NCBI RefSeq assembly: GCF_002077945.1
Contig: NZ_LVYD01000052.1
Location: 110,627-174,626, forward strand
Origin: Niastella vici
Lineage (GTDB): Bacteria > Bacteroidota > Bacteroidia > Chitinophagales > Chitinophagaceae
Length of the DNA: 64,000 nt
Direction of reading: 5' to 3'
Shown one piece after another: positions 46,926 to 57,028 of this stretch (positions are counted from its first letter, which is position 1; each line of letters begins with the position of its first letter). Under the pieces are notes generated by a model. The model saw nothing but the letters and a program-made list of their open reading frames with translations, was not told the DNA's origin and searched no databases. The translations under genes were made by a program, and so were the position numbers.

Positions 46926-48341
46926 ATGCGAAAAAGTAATATCACTATCTATTCCACCCTGGCATTGGTGGCGTTGCTGGCAGCGTGCCGCATGGGTAAA
47001 GATTATCAGCGCTCCGATCTTTCTTTACCGGCACAGTTCGCCAATACAACAGCACCCTCCGACTCCAGCGTGGCAGATATGGAATGGAAAAAGTTTTTTT
47101 CAGATCCTACCCTGCAGTCACTGATAGGCCATGCGCTCCAGAACAGCTTTGATGTACAGCTGGCCATGAAGCGGGTCGATGAAGCCCGCGCCTATGCCAA
47201 CCAGGCCAAAGTGAACTGGGGACCAACCATACAGGCAAACATCAATGCCTCTTCTTCTTTTCCCTCAAAGAACAGTTTGAACGGCTTAAGCCTGAAAAAC
47301 TTTCTGGGAAAAGATCATATTGAAGATTATAACCTGGGAGCAGGATTAACCTGGGAAATAGATATCTGGGGCAAGCTGCGCCGTCAGCGCGAAGCTGCCG
47401 GAGCCAGCTATCTGCAATCATATGAAGCCAGCCGGGCTGTGCAAACCGCCCTGGTGGCCAATATTGCCAGCGCCTATTATAATTTGCTGATGCTCGATGC
47501 CCAACTGGCCATTGCCCAAAACAACATAAACCTGGGCGATACCATTGTACGGTTTATTGGCCTGCAAAAACAGGCGGGTCAGGTTACTGAACTGGCTGTA
47601 CAACAGGCAACCGTTCAACAGCAAACAGCTAAGTTACTGGTGCCGCAGCTCGAACAGCAAATTGCCATTCAGGAAAACACCATCCGCATCCTGAGCGGCG
47701 ATCAACCCGGCACCATTGCCCGCAATGCACAATTGAGCACATACAAAGTATGGGATAATTTGCCCACCGGTGTACCGGCTGCCATGGTAAGCCGCCGGCC
47801 CGATGTACGCACCAATGAAATGGCCCTGGTAGCCGCCAATGCGAAAGTAGGCGTAGCCGAAGCAAGCTTTTACCCAACCATAAGCATTTCGGCCAGCGGC
47901 GGATTAAATGCCTATCAGTTCAGCAAATGGTTCACCATGCCGGCCTCGCTGTTTGCTACCGGAACTGCCGGTATTACCCAGCCCATTTTTCAACGCCGGG
48001 CTTTAAAAACCAATTATGAAGTAGCCAAATTGCAACGCGACCAGGCAGCCATTACCTTCCGCCAAAGTGCGGTTACCGCGCTGGGCGAAGTAACGAATGC
48101 GCTGGTTAGTTTGGATAAGCTGAAATCACAATACCAGATCAGCACCGACCAGGTGAATACCTTGCACAGCGCTATTAGCCATGCACGACTGTTATTCCAA
48201 AGCGGTCTGGCCGATTACCTGGAAGTGATCACAGCCCAAAGCAACCTGTTGCAGGCCGAATTGAACCAGGCCACTATTGAACGCGATCAGCTCAGCGCTG
48301 CCGTTGAGTTGTACAGAGCGTTAGGCGGTGGCTGGAAGTAA
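46926..48341 (+). CDS. RND efflux outer-membrane channel, TolC/OprM-like lipoprotein
   Basis: The outer-membrane factor of the pump, 471 aa from the ATG at 46926 (MRKSNITIYS). A lipobox LAAC puts the lipid on C21. Two OEP repeat halves (about 50-265 and 270-465) with periodic alpha-helical regions: LQNSFDVQLAMKRVDEARAYANQAK (in part FDVQLAMKRVDEA) and a second such helix near VGVAEASFYPTISISASGG. YRALGGGWK ends the protein, as in NodT-family members. A start at 46869 would translate the palindrome and is rejected. Last gene of the pump operon. Confidence 0.94.
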   Translation: MRKSNITIYSTLALVALLAACRMGKDYQRSDLSLPAQFANTTAPSDSSVADMEWKKFFSDPTLQSLIGHALQNSFDVQLAMKRVDEARAYANQAKVNWGPTIQANINASSSFPSKNSLNGLSLKNFLGKDHIEDYNLGAGLTWEIDIWGKLRRQREAAGASYLQSYEASRAVQTALVANIASAYYNLLMLDAQLAIAQNNINLGDTIVRFIGLQKQAGQVTELAVQQATVQQQTAKLLVPQLEQQIAIQENTIRILSGDQPGTIARNAQLSTYKVWDNLPTGVPAAMVSRRPDVRTNEMALVAANAKVGVAEASFYPTISISASGGLNAYQFSKWFTMPASLFATGTAGITQPIFQRRALKTNYEVAKLQRDQAAITFRQSAVTALGEVTNALVSLDKLKSQYQISTDQVNTLHSAISHARLLFQSGLADYLEVITAQSNLLQAELNQATIERDQLSAAVELYRALGGGWK

Positions 48342-48456
48342 GACCAGAAATGTAGTATTTATGGGGTGATGGGATATGGATAATTAAAGACAGGTGAAGT
48401 GAATATATAAGAATGGAAGTATAACGAATGGATAATTGGTTTAGTAGGTAAAAATA

Positions 48457-48489
48457 AAAAAGCCATCAGTGATAAACTGGTGGCTTTTT
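48457..48489. terminator. Bidirectional terminator, efflux operon and htpG
   Basis: A 13-bp stem with one G-U wobble (48457-48469 with 48477-48489), a 7-nt loop, and A-tract / T-tract on the two sides. Confidence 0.85.
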
Positions 48490-48509
48490 TTATGTCGTAT
48501 TATTTCTTA

Positions 48510-50405
48510 CTAGGCTTTAGCGCCAGCCAATTGTTCGGCTCCCATTAAATCAACACTGCGATTGATGAAGTTGGTAAGGTTACCCCCCTTCAGCAAGCCT
48601 TGCGACAACAAGGCCAGGTCGGCCAGGTTATGCACCATTTTCTCTTTCATTTCTTTATTATCGCTTTTCAGCACCTGCTGATAAATGGGGTGATTGCCAT
48701 TAACAGTAAGCGTTACTTCATCGGGCATGTTGGCGTAAAAACTACCCATAGGACCACTCAAATTGGCCATGTCTTTCATGCGGCGCATGAACTCAGGGCG
48801 CGTAGCTACAACGGGCGGCGCATCGGTGCTCAGTCCTTTTACCTCAACCGTCATGTTCAAACCCGGCATTTTAAGATCGAACAGTCCTTTTAAAGCGCTT
48901 TCCTCATCCTTGCTCAATACACTATCCAGGTTCTCCTGTTTGTCAATAAGGTTATCGGCAATATCAGCATCAACCCGGTTAAAATGAACATCGTTCCATT
49001 TCGTTTCCATTTGGTTAATGAACGAAGGATCAATGAGCGTATCGAGTTTCACCACTATATAGCCCTTTGCTTCAGCCCCTTTGATGAATGCATCCTGTTG
49101 TACCATATCGGTGGTGTACAGGATAACCAGCTTCTCCTCTTTATTCTTTTGCAGGGTTTCAGCCGCCATACGGTATTCCTCAAGGGTGTAAAATTTCTTT
49201 TCAGCCCCTTCCGCATTGCTGGCAGTTTCGAACAAATGGAACTTGTTGCCCCTTTCCATGAACTTGTCATCGGTCATCATACCATACTTCACAAACAAGC
49301 CGAGGCTATCCCATTTGCCTTCAAATTCTTTTCTTTCTTTATTGAACAGCTCTTCCAGCTTATCGGCCACCTTCTTGGTGATGTGGTTGTTGATCTTCTT
49401 CACATTGGGATCGCCCTGCAGGTAGCTGCGGCTAACGTTAAGCGGTATATCCGGGCTATCTATTACCCCATGCAACAGCATCAGAAACTCCGGTACAATA
49501 TCCTTTACTTCATCAGTAACAAACACCTGGTTGCTGTACAGCTGTATCTTGTCTTTCTGTATTTCGTAGCTCTGTTTTATTTTGGGGAAGTACAGGATGC
49601 CGGTGAGGTTGAACGGATAATCCACATTCAGATGTATCCAGAACAAAGGCGGTTCGTTATAGGGATATAATTCCTTATAAAAACTCTGATAATCTTCCGG
49701 GGTAAGCTCGCTGGGTTTCTTTTTCCAGGCAGGTTGGGTATTGTTGATAGGCCCGGTCTCTTTTTCTTCTTCCAGCTTTTCCTCTTCCTTATGACGGAAA
49801 TAAATGGGTATGGGCAAAAAGCGGCAGAACCGGTTCAAAATACCTTTGATGCGATCAGCATCCAGGAACTCGGCGCTTTCTTCGTTAATGTGTAAAACAA
49901 TGTCGGTACCGCGGTCTGCTTTTGTTGTTTCTTCCAGCATATATTCCGGACTGCCATCGCATTCCCAGCGAACGGCCGGCGCCTCTTCTTTAAAGCTTTT
50001 GGTAAATACTTCTACCTTATCGCTCACCATAAAGGCCGAGTAAAAACCCAAACCAAATTTACCGATGATGGCATTCTCATTCTGCCCCTTGTATTTTTTT
50101 ACAAATTCTTCGGCGCCGCTAAAAGCCACCTGGTTCAAATATTTTTCTACCTCAGCCGACGTCATCCCAATTCCGCGGTCAGAAATGGTAATGGTCTTTT
50201 TTTCTTCATCGAGCTTTATCTCGATGTTCAGATCGCCGTATTCCCCCTTGGCTTCTCCAATGGAAGAAAGGGTCTTCAATTTCTGGGAAGCATCCACTGC
50301 ATTACTGATCAGCTCCCGAAGGAAAATATCGTGATCGCTATACAGGAATTTCTTGATAATTGGAAAAATGTTCTCCGTTTGTACCTGTATGGTCCCTTTT
50401 TGCAT
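48510..50405 (-). CDS. htpG: Molecular chaperone HtpG (Hsp90)
   Basis: A 631-aa cytosolic Hsp90 chaperone. The N-terminal GHKL ATPase has ELISNAVDAS (E31, N35, D38), DRGIGM (76-81) and GKFGLGFYSAF (about 115-125). The middle domain (about 210-470) follows and a C-terminal dimerisation domain (about 490-631) carries MKDMANLSGPMGSF. The common word ASDA reads AVDA here, a mild change. It is a single-gene unit, ended by a bidirectional terminator. Confidence 0.96.
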   Translation of the reverse strand: MQKGTIQVQTENIFPIIKKFLYSDHDIFLRELISNAVDASQKLKTLSSIGEAKGEYGDLNIEIKLDEEKKTITISDRGIGMTSAEVEKYLNQVAFSGAEEFVKKYKGQNENAIIGKFGLGFYSAFMVSDKVEVFTKSFKEEAPAVRWECDGSPEYMLEETTKADRGTDIVLHINEESAEFLDADRIKGILNRFCRFLPIPIYFRHKEEEKLEEEKETGPINNTQPAWKKKPSELTPEDYQSFYKELYPYNEPPLFWIHLNVDYPFNLTGILYFPKIKQSYEIQKDKIQLYSNQVFVTDEVKDIVPEFLMLLHGVIDSPDIPLNVSRSYLQGDPNVKKINNHITKKVADKLEELFNKERKEFEGKWDSLGLFVKYGMMTDDKFMERGNKFHLFETASNAEGAEKKFYTLEEYRMAAETLQKNKEEKLVILYTTDMVQQDAFIKGAEAKGYIVVKLDTLIDPSFINQMETKWNDVHFNRVDADIADNLIDKQENLDSVLSKDEESALKGLFDLKMPGLNMTVEVKGLSTDAPPVVATRPEFMRRMKDMANLSGPMGSFYANMPDEVTLTVNGNHPIYQQVLKSDNKEMKEKMVHNLADLALLSQGLLKGGNLTNFINRSVDLMGAEQLAGAKA

Positions 50406-50553
50406 ATGTATCTTTTTTGGCAGTTAATAGTATGTGGGAGGAACCTCACCAAAGAGAGTGCCATTGGCCATCCGGGCCTGAAAATCGGCAATATTGTCAG
50501 CCCGGCAGCAAAAAAATACCGGCAACGCGCTGAATATACTGGCTGAGCAGCTT

Positions 50554-50934
50554 TTAGCCATGCCGCATCAGACAGCCGATCATTCTTATAATAATGAATG
50601 CGATCCAGATCCAATGCCAGGCTTTGAGGCCGGAATTATTGGCCGGCCTGCTTTGACCGCGCACCTGGCGGCGGGAAAAAGCGGTGGTGGCAGCCGCAGT
50701 GGTGGTTGTGCTGGTTCTTTCCCTGGTGGCATTAATGGCCTTTAATTGCTTTTCCGCCGCTTTCTGTTCTTTGGTGCGGTAATCGAATCCTCTTGCCAAC
50801 AGTATCCGGCGGGCGGTATCCACTACGCCGGGCTGATAGTTTCCAGAAGTATCGGTAACTATCTGAACGAGTTGTTCGGTGCTGTAGGCGGCATACTTGT
50901 CATACGTGGCGTCTCCGGTTTTGAATAAAGACAT
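50554..50934 (-). CDS. Small membrane-anchored hypothetical protein, 126 aa
   Basis: I do not recognise a family. An N-terminal soluble part (about 1-62) with TGDATYDKYAAYSTEQLVQI (in part YSTEQLVQIV) is followed by a basic, Thr/Ala/Ser-rich linker (TSTTTTAAATTAFSRR) and one C-terminal membrane helix (WHWIWIAFIIIRMIGCLM). This is a tail-anchored arrangement. It is upstream of htpG on the same strand with about 150 bp between. The frame is probably real because the protein has clear domain structure, but confidence is moderate. Confidence 0.7.
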   Translation of the reverse strand: MSLFKTGDATYDKYAAYSTEQLVQIVTDTSGNYQPGVVDTARRILLARGFDYRTKEQKAAEKQLKAINATRERTSTTTTAAATTAFSRRQVRGQSRPANNSGLKAWHWIWIAFIIIRMIGCLMRHG

Positions 50935-51267
50935 ATGCTGGTATTAAGGATTGGGGTAAAAATAACCTATTCGCTGGTATGGGAAAAGTGGTTATTTCGG
51001 GCACTAACGCATGCGCCATAAACGACAAAATATGACAGAAATGCGCTCAAAATAATTACAATGTCGCTTTTTTATATTTATATTAGTGTGTTCATGCGAC
51101 CTGTACGTTTACAATTACCGATAAACGATAACATTCGCATAATACAGGGCTTATATCTTTGGCCCAAAGTACCACCCCCAAAAAATCCTTTACTGGTAGT
51201 ATTTCCGCTTGCCCGCCAGATCCACTGAATAACCGCAAAATATTTTTCCTTCAAACCAAAATGCACA
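50935..51267. other. Divergent spacer before the 1645-aa cargo gene
   Basis: About 330 bp. It contains TATCTTTG (51154-51161), a perfect -7 element for the plus-strand cargo gene with about 100 nt to its start and no good -33. No gene is visible. Confidence 0.5.
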
Positions 51268-54200
51268 ATGAGAAAATTTTACCTGTTACTAGGTATGCTC
51301 TTCATGGCATGTCCTGAAATCTTTTCCCAGGTTAGTTTAACCGCTTTGAACACAACCTATTCCCAGGATTTTAACACGCTGTCCAATTCCGCCGCATCAT
51401 CAACAGTTCCCTCGGGGTGGTTGTTCAGTGAAAGCGGTACTGCTGCCAATACCACTTACAACATTAACACCGGATCAACCGCTACAGGAGATACTTACAG
51501 CTTTGGTTCTTCTGGCAGTACCGACAGGGCCTTCGGCGGAATTTTATCAGGCAGCCTCGTGCCCACCATCGGCGCTGCATTTACCAACAATACCGGCAGC
51601 ACAGTTACCACGCTTACTGTTTCCTATACCGGCGAGCAATGGCGGTTGGGAACCACAGGCCGCACAGACAGGCTCGACTTTCAATACAGTCTTGACGCAA
51701 CCAGCCTTGCTACCAGTACTTTTACCTGGGTTGATGTAAACAGCCTTGATTTTAATGCCCCGAATTCTAGCGGAACACTCGCTTTAGACGGAAATGTAGC
51801 CGCTAACAGAACTGCCATCAGCTTTACCATAACAGGTTTGTCAATACCCAACGGCGCTACTTTTTATTTCAGATGGAACGATTTCAATGCAGCCAGCTCT
51901 GATGATGGCTTGGCTATTGATGATTTTAGCCTTACGCCTGCAAATCCGGATGCAACCCTGTCGGCACTTGCCATCAGTGCAGGCTCATTAACACCCACGT
52001 TCTCCTCTTCCACTACCAGCTATACGGCATCTGTGGCCAATGGCATCAGTAGCATCACCGTTACACCAACTGCCACCAATGCATCGGCTGCTATTACTGT
52101 TAACAGCACTTCGGTGGTCAGTGGCAACGCTTCTGCACCCATCTCCCTGGCTGTGGGATCCAATATTATAACCACTGTAGTAACTGCACCCGACGGCATT
52201 TCTTCCCAAACCTATACAATAACCGTTACCAGGGCCGCTTCAGTGCCAACGGTTATCCTGAATTCAGGATTAACAGGTTTTGGGAATACCTGCATCAATA
52301 CCACCGCAGGCCCTAACTCATTTACCATAGATGGCGCTGATCTGGATGGCACTGATATTACCATCGCCGCCCTTCCGGGATTTACGTATAGCGAAACATC
52401 GGGCGGAACCTATACCAGTACACTTACATTCTCTTATAGCGGCACGAGCTTTTCGGGCAAGATCATCTATGTGAAGTTCAGCCCTACCGCGGTTCAATCG
52501 TATGACGGCAATATTGCTGTGAGCGGTGGCGGAATCACCACATTGAACGTTCCCGCTACAGGGTCGGGCGTAAACGCAACTGCTACGGTAAGCACCGGTA
52601 CAAGTTCGGCAATCACCTCTACCACAGCCACTGTTGCAGGCACCATTACCGACGCCGGTTGCTCAACGATCACCAGCTATGGCATCGAATACAGCACTAC
52701 CCCCGGCTTTACAAATGGTACGGGAACGCAGGTAACGGCTTCGAACCTGAGCGGTGGTAATTTCAGTGCAGCGCTTACCGGCCTGGCCCCCAATCAAACC
52801 TATTATTACAAAGCATTTGTAACCACTGCTGGCGGCACCGGCTATGGCAGCCAGCAGTCATTTACCAATACGCCGGTGCCTGTACCTATGGGGTCACAGC
52901 CCGGCATGAGCTATACGCAGGATTTTTCAGATATCGCCTCCTGGACCAATTTCGTAACAGGTACCGGCGCCAACCATTTTGGCGGGTTGACTGCAGGGGG
53001 AACGGGAACAATTCCTACTCCTGGTTATATCACTACAACCACTACGTCCTTCATAACCGGCACTTCCGGTGGCGTACAAAAAGGTACACAGGCCATTGTA
53101 TTATTATCGACCGGTGCCAGCGACAATACCACTTCAGCAGCGATAGACTTTTATATGGATTTTACCGGCGTAAATGCCGGCACCCTGAGCTTTGACTGGG
53201 CCTCGGTAAATAATACAAGTGGCGACCGCAATGGCTCACTGCGGGTGTATGCCAGCGTCGATGGCACCACCTTTACCGAGCTCACCAATGTGCTGAATTT
53301 TACCAATTTTTCACCTACCAGCGGCACAAAATCAAATATTGCACTGCCTGCTATCTTCAACAACAGTACAACCGCAAGACTTCGTTTTTACTATTACAAC
53401 GGTACGGGCGGTGCCAGCGGATCAAGACCCAAGCTCAGCATCGACAATCTTACCGTAACAGCGGTGTCTACCACACCCTGCGCTACGCCAACTGCTGCAC
53501 CCACAGCATTGATCTTTGGTACCATTACTGATGTATCAATACAGGCCAGCTTTACCGCTGCCAGCCCTGCGGCAGATAATTACCTTGTTATTGCCAGTAC
53601 CAACAGCAGCCTTACTTCTGACCCTGTAGACGGACAGATATACAACGTAGGCGATAATGTGGGTGATGGAACGGTGATCGCCAATAGCAGCAGCACCACT
53701 TTTACCGCTTCAGGGCTCAATGCCTCCACAACCTATTATTTCTTCATTTATTCCCTGAACAACCTTTGTACCGGTGGGCCGTTATATTATACAGGCACAG
53801 TACTTACCGATCAGGCTACTACCAATGCAGGATTACCCCCCTGTACAGCACCGGCCACACAGCCAACGAACCTGGTTTTCGGTACTGCAACCACCAGTAC
53901 TATTCCCGGTTCTTTCACCGCTACTACTGCAGATGAATACCTGGTATTGGTAAGCACATCCGCTTCGCTCAGCAGCAACCCGGTGAACGGAACGGCATAC
54001 GCAGCCGGCGATGTAATAGGTAACGCAACCGTGGTTACGCGAGGCACCACTACTTCCTTTACAGCAAGTAACCTGTCACCCAACACAACCTATTATTTCT
54101 ATGTATTCAGTCTGCAATTACAAAATTGTTTGAACGGCCCTGCATATAACACGGCGTCTCCGTTGTCGGGTTCGCAGAATACGCAGCCGCTGCCTCCCTG

Positions 54201-56205
54201 TACCACACCTGCAGTGCAACCAACTTCATTGACCTTCAACGCTTCTAATACCAGCATTTCCGGAGCCTTTACTTCTGCCAGCGGGGCAGATGGTTACCTG
54301 GTGATCAGAAGCACCTCTTCGACCCTGTCTGCAACACCAGTAGACAATACCGATTACAATGTGGGCGACAATCTCGGCGGCGGTATAGTAGTGGCCAATA
54401 CCGCTACCACCAGTTTCCTGGCTACAGGGCTTACCCCGGTCACCACTTATTATTTCTTTGTTTTCGCTACCAATAAAAGTTGTACGGGTGGAACAAAATA
54501 CCTGGTCACTTCGCCATTAACAGGAAGCCAGGCCACCACCAATACGCCTGTATATAATTACTATTTCGGTACCCTGCACGCGCATTCCGATTATTCAGAT
54601 GGTAATAAGGACAGCGTAGGCTACAGGCCTGCCGAGGATTACAATTATGCCATGAACTCCCAGTGTATGGATTTCCTGGGTATTTCAGAGCATAACCATT
54701 ATTCTACTTTCAACAACCCGGGCGACTCGTTACCCAATTATCATAAAGGTTCGTTTCAGGCCGATAGCTTCAGCGCCGCCAATTCCAATTTCCTGGCATT
54801 GTATGGCATGGAGTGGGGTGTCATCAACAACGGCGGCCATGTGATAATTTACGGCGATGGTATGAACGACCTGTTCGGCTGGGAAAGCGGCAGCGGCGTC
54901 TGGGGCTCAAGTAATAATTACGATATATATGTAGGCAAGTATGATTATACCGGTACAAGCGGTTTGTTCAAGACAATCAACGACTATGTAGCCAAAAATA
55001 CATTTGCTACACTGGCCCATCCCAATTCAACCGATTATAACAATATCGCCAACATAGCCTATGATGCGGTAGCAGATAATGCCATTACAGGCTCAGCGGT
55101 GGAAAGCGGCCGTGCAACATCTACCAATACCACTTACTCCAATCCTGCCGCTTCCATGTCGTATCTGTCGTATTTCCAGAAAATGCTCGCCCTTGGGTAT
55201 CACCTGGGACCCACCGTCGACCACGATTCCCACTATACCAATTTTGGCCGTGCCACTTATTCACGCACCGGGGTACTGGCGCCATCGCTCACCAAAACAG
55301 AGATCATCAAAGCTTTTAGGAATATGCACTTCTATGCAACCCAGGATTGCGACACTAAAGTTGACTTTACGATCAATACCCAAATCATGGGTTCTGTATT
55401 TACCGATCGCAATGCACCGGTCATTTCTGTGAACCTGACCGACAACACCACCAGCGTGAGCAGTGCGGTGATCAACGTAATGTATGGTGTGCCAGGCAGT
55501 GGAGTAACCGCGCAAAAGATAGCCTCCGCAACCGGCAGCAGCATGTCCTATACAGACAATAACCTGGCTAATCTTTCTACAGGTTATTATTATATCGATA
55601 TCACCAATGGCAGCGCGCGGATAATTACTTCGCCCATCTGGTATACCCGGAACGATGCAACCACACCGCTTCCGGTGACCCTGGTATCCTTTACAGGCCA
55701 GAAAGTGAATACGTCAATAAAGCTTAGCTGGACCACGGCCCAGGAAAGCAACAGCAGGGAATTCATTGTTGAAAGAAGCACCGATGGCCGCACGTATACT
55801 GCAATTGGCAAAGTAGCCGCAGCAGGCAATAGCGACCACGCTACCACCTATGGCTTTACCGATGCGCAACCGGCTTATGGCGTTAATTACTATCGCCTGA
55901 AACAAGTGGATATTGACGGAAAAGCCACCTACTCAAATATCGTTATCATCAGAACTGATAACGAAGGCGGTTTTGTGGCCGGCCCCAACCCGGCCCGTTC
56001 AACAGTAACGGTTTACCGGCAGGGCAATACCGAACAGGCGCGTATTGAGCTGATGGATGTAAATGGCAAGCTCATCAAACAATTGAGCATGGCAGGCACA
56101 ACGGCTTACACTACCATCAATGTAAGCGGCTTGTCGAAAGGCATTTATTTGCTGAAACTGACCACCACAAAGGGTATGCAAACCCAAAAGATTATGGTGG
56201 AATAA
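51268..56205 (+). CDS. Large T9SS cargo with PHP/CehA-McbA-type metallohydrolase domain
   Basis: A 1645-aa exported multidomain protein. A signal peptide (about 1-21, PEIFSQ) leads into a jelly-roll-like region (about 25-220). A cadherin-like beta-sandwich (about 228-318, LSALAISAGSLTPTF) and further Ig/FN3-like modules follow, including three repeats of about 118 residues (about 738-1096, each with a TTYYFFxF word). A PHP-superfamily metallohydrolase (about 1098-1460) has LHAHSDYSDG (H1104, H1106), ISEHNHYS, GMEWG, LAHPN and DHDSHYTNFG as metal ligands. The type A T9SS sorting domain (about 1570-1645) has GPNPARSTV and KGIYLLKL. It is probably a secreted phosphoesterase or hydrolase; the substrate is unknown. 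Confidence 0.92.
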   Translation: MRKFYLLLGMLFMACPEIFSQVSLTALNTTYSQDFNTLSNSAASSTVPSGWLFSESGTAANTTYNINTGSTATGDTYSFGSSGSTDRAFGGILSGSLVPTIGAAFTNNTGSTVTTLTVSYTGEQWRLGTTGRTDRLDFQYSLDATSLATSTFTWVDVNSLDFNAPNSSGTLALDGNVAANRTAISFTITGLSIPNGATFYFRWNDFNAASSDDGLAIDDFSLTPANPDATLSALAISAGSLTPTFSSSTTSYTASVANGISSITVTPTATNASAAITVNSTSVVSGNASAPISLAVGSNIITTVVTAPDGISSQTYTITVTRAASVPTVILNSGLTGFGNTCINTTAGPNSFTIDGADLDGTDITIAALPGFTYSETSGGTYTSTLTFSYSGTSFSGKIIYVKFSPTAVQSYDGNIAVSGGGITTLNVPATGSGVNATATVSTGTSSAITSTTATVAGTITDAGCSTITSYGIEYSTTPGFTNGTGTQVTASNLSGGNFSAALTGLAPNQTYYYKAFVTTAGGTGYGSQQSFTNTPVPVPMGSQPGMSYTQDFSDIASWTNFVTGTGANHFGGLTAGGTGTIPTPGYITTTTTSFITGTSGGVQKGTQAIVLLSTGASDNTTSAAIDFYMDFTGVNAGTLSFDWASVNNTSGDRNGSLRVYASVDGTTFTELTNVLNFTNFSPTSGTKSNIALPAIFNNSTTARLRFYYYNGTGGASGSRPKLSIDNLTVTAVSTTPCATPTAAPTALIFGTITDVSIQASFTAASPAADNYLVIASTNSSLTSDPVDGQIYNVGDNVGDGTVIANSSSTTFTASGLNASTTYYFFIYSLNNLCTGGPLYYTGTVLTDQATTNAGLPPCTAPATQPTNLVFGTATTSTIPGSFTATTADEYLVLVSTSASLSSNPVNGTAYAAGDVIGNATVVTRGTTTSFTASNLSPNTTYYFYVFSLQLQNCLNGPAYNTASPLSGSQNTQPLPPCTTPAVQPTSLTFNASNTSISGAFTSASGADGYLVIRSTSSTLSATPVDNTDYNVGDNLGGGIVVANTATTSFLATGLTPVTTYYFFVFATNKSCTGGTKYLVTSPLTGSQATTNTPVYNYYFGTLHAHSDYSDGNKDSVGYRPAEDYNYAMNSQCMDFLGISEHNHYSTFNNPGDSLPNYHKGSFQADSFSAANSNFLALYGMEWGVINNGGHVIIYGDGMNDLFGWESGSGVWGSSNNYDIYVGKYDYTGTSGLFKTINDYVAKNTFATLAHPNSTDYNNIANIAYDAVADNAITGSAVESGRATSTNTTYSNPAASMSYLSYFQKMLALGYHLGPTVDHDSHYTNFGRATYSRTGVLAPSLTKTEIIKAFRNMHFYATQDCDTKVDFTINTQIMGSVFTDRNAPVISVNLTDNTTSVSSAVINVMYGVPGSGVTAQKIASATGSSMSYTDNNLANLSTGYYYIDITNGSARIITSPIWYTRNDATTPLPVTLVSFTGQKVNTSIKLSWTTAQESNSREFIVERSTDGRTYTAIGKVAAAGNSDHATTYGFTDAQPAYGVNYYRLKQVDIDGKATYSNIVIIRTDNEGGFVAGPNPARSTVTVYRQGNTEQARIELMDVNGKLIKQLSMAGTTAYTTINVSGLSKGIYLLKLTTTKGMQTQKIMVE

Positions 56206-56222
56206 GCGCTTATTAGCGATAG

Positions 56223-56255
56223 AAAACCCCTCAGGCAGTATACCTGAGGGGTTTT
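56223..56255 (+). terminator. Terminator of the cargo gene
   Basis: A 13-bp perfect stem (AAAACCCCTCAGG, 56223-56235, with 56243-56255), 7-nt loop, and T-tract. Confidence 0.92.
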
Positions 56256-56304
56256 TCAATTTACTACCACCCTGTTTATCATACATTTACAGCATTAACT
56301 TTTA

Positions 56305-56350
56305 TACTTTTGTCTCTTTTTGCCCCTTTCGCAGATTTGACTTACTTTTG
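56305..56350 (+). promoter_or_regulatory. Promoter(s) of the rpsF-rpsR-rplI operon
   Basis: -33 TTTG (56319-56322), 20-nt spacing, -7 TACTTTTG (56343-56350): a perfect consensus. A second TACTTTTG is at 56305-56312, so tandem promoters are possible. The start codon is 44 nt after the downstream -7 element. Confidence 0.75.
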
Positions 56351-56394
56351 CAGCCCATTTTAAAAATTATTTTTTAACCAACAAACAGGGATCA

Positions 56395-56748
56395 ATGAAC
56401 AATTACGAATTGATGGTGATTTTTACCCCTGTGCTGTCTGACGACGATTTCAAAGCGTCTCAGAAAAAATACACCGACTATATCAAAAGTATCGGCGGTG
56501 AGATTGTGCACGAAAATCCCTGGGGACTGAAATCACTGGCGTATCCGATCCAGAAAAAGACCACTGGTCTGTACTGGGTTATGGAATACAAAGCGCCATC
56601 CAACCTCAATGAGCAATTGAAAATTCAATTGCTGCGTGACGACAATGTGTTGCGTCACATGTTCACTGTGCTCGATAAATACGCCGTCGAGTACAATAAC
56701 AAGAAGAGAAGTGGTGTACCTACAGGAACTGAAAAAGTAGAGGGATAG
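56395..56748 (+). CDS. rpsF: 30S ribosomal protein S6
   Basis: A 117-aa S6, first gene of the ribosomal operon. [41 protein letters not shown] (in part [10 protein letters not shown]) and the C-terminal [11 protein letters not shown] are family marks. S6 binds 16S rRNA together with S18 on the small-subunit platform. The next gene begins after 4 bp. Confidence 0.97.
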   Translation: MNNYELMVIFTPVLSDDDFKASQKKYTDYIKSIGGEIVHENPWGLKSLAYPIQKKTTGLYWVMEYKAPSNLNEQLKIQLLRDDNVLRHMFTVLDKYAVEYNNKKRSGVPTGTEKVEG

Positions 56749-56752
56749 TACT

Positions 56753-57019
56753 ATGGCAAAAGCAAATGAAATTAAGTACCTGACCGCCATTAAAACCGAG
56801 AAACCCCGGAAGAAATTCTGCCGTTTCAAGAAATATGGCATTAAGTACGTTGACTACAAAGATGCTGAGTTCCTGAAAAAATTCCTGAACGAGCAAGGTA
56901 AATTGCTGCCCCGCCGCATTACCGGTAACTCTTTGAAGTACCAGCGTAAAGTAGCTCAGGCATGTAAAAAAGCCCGTCAAATGGCTTTATTACCGTACGT
57001 AACTGACCTTTTAAAATAG
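56753..57019 (+). CDS. rpsR: 30S ribosomal protein S18
   Basis: An 88-aa basic protein, standard length. The RNA-binding core contains [15 protein letters not shown] (about 22-36), [22 protein letters not shown] (in part [15 protein letters not shown]), and LLPYV near the end. It is the partner of S6 on the 30S platform. It is 4 bp after rpsF with no ssb or priB between them. Confidence 0.97.
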   Translation: MAKANEIKYLTAIKTEKPRKKFCRFKKYGIKYVDYKDAEFLKKFLNEQGKLLPRRITGNSLKYQRKVAQACKKARQMALLPYVTDLLK

Positions 57020-57023
57020 GAGG
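57018..57023 (+). promoter_or_regulatory. Strong Shine-Dalgarno of rplI
   Basis: AGGAGG, 5 nt before the rplI ATG and overlapping the rpsR stop. A perfect Shine-Dalgarno is unusual in Bacteroidota, where initiation mostly relies on other features. Confidence 0.7.
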
Positions 57024-57028
57024 ACACC

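Noticed and set aside
48984..49670. 228-aa plus-strand ORF inside htpG
   Set aside because: Antisense shadow of a conserved gene; His/Phe-rich composition typical of such shadows.
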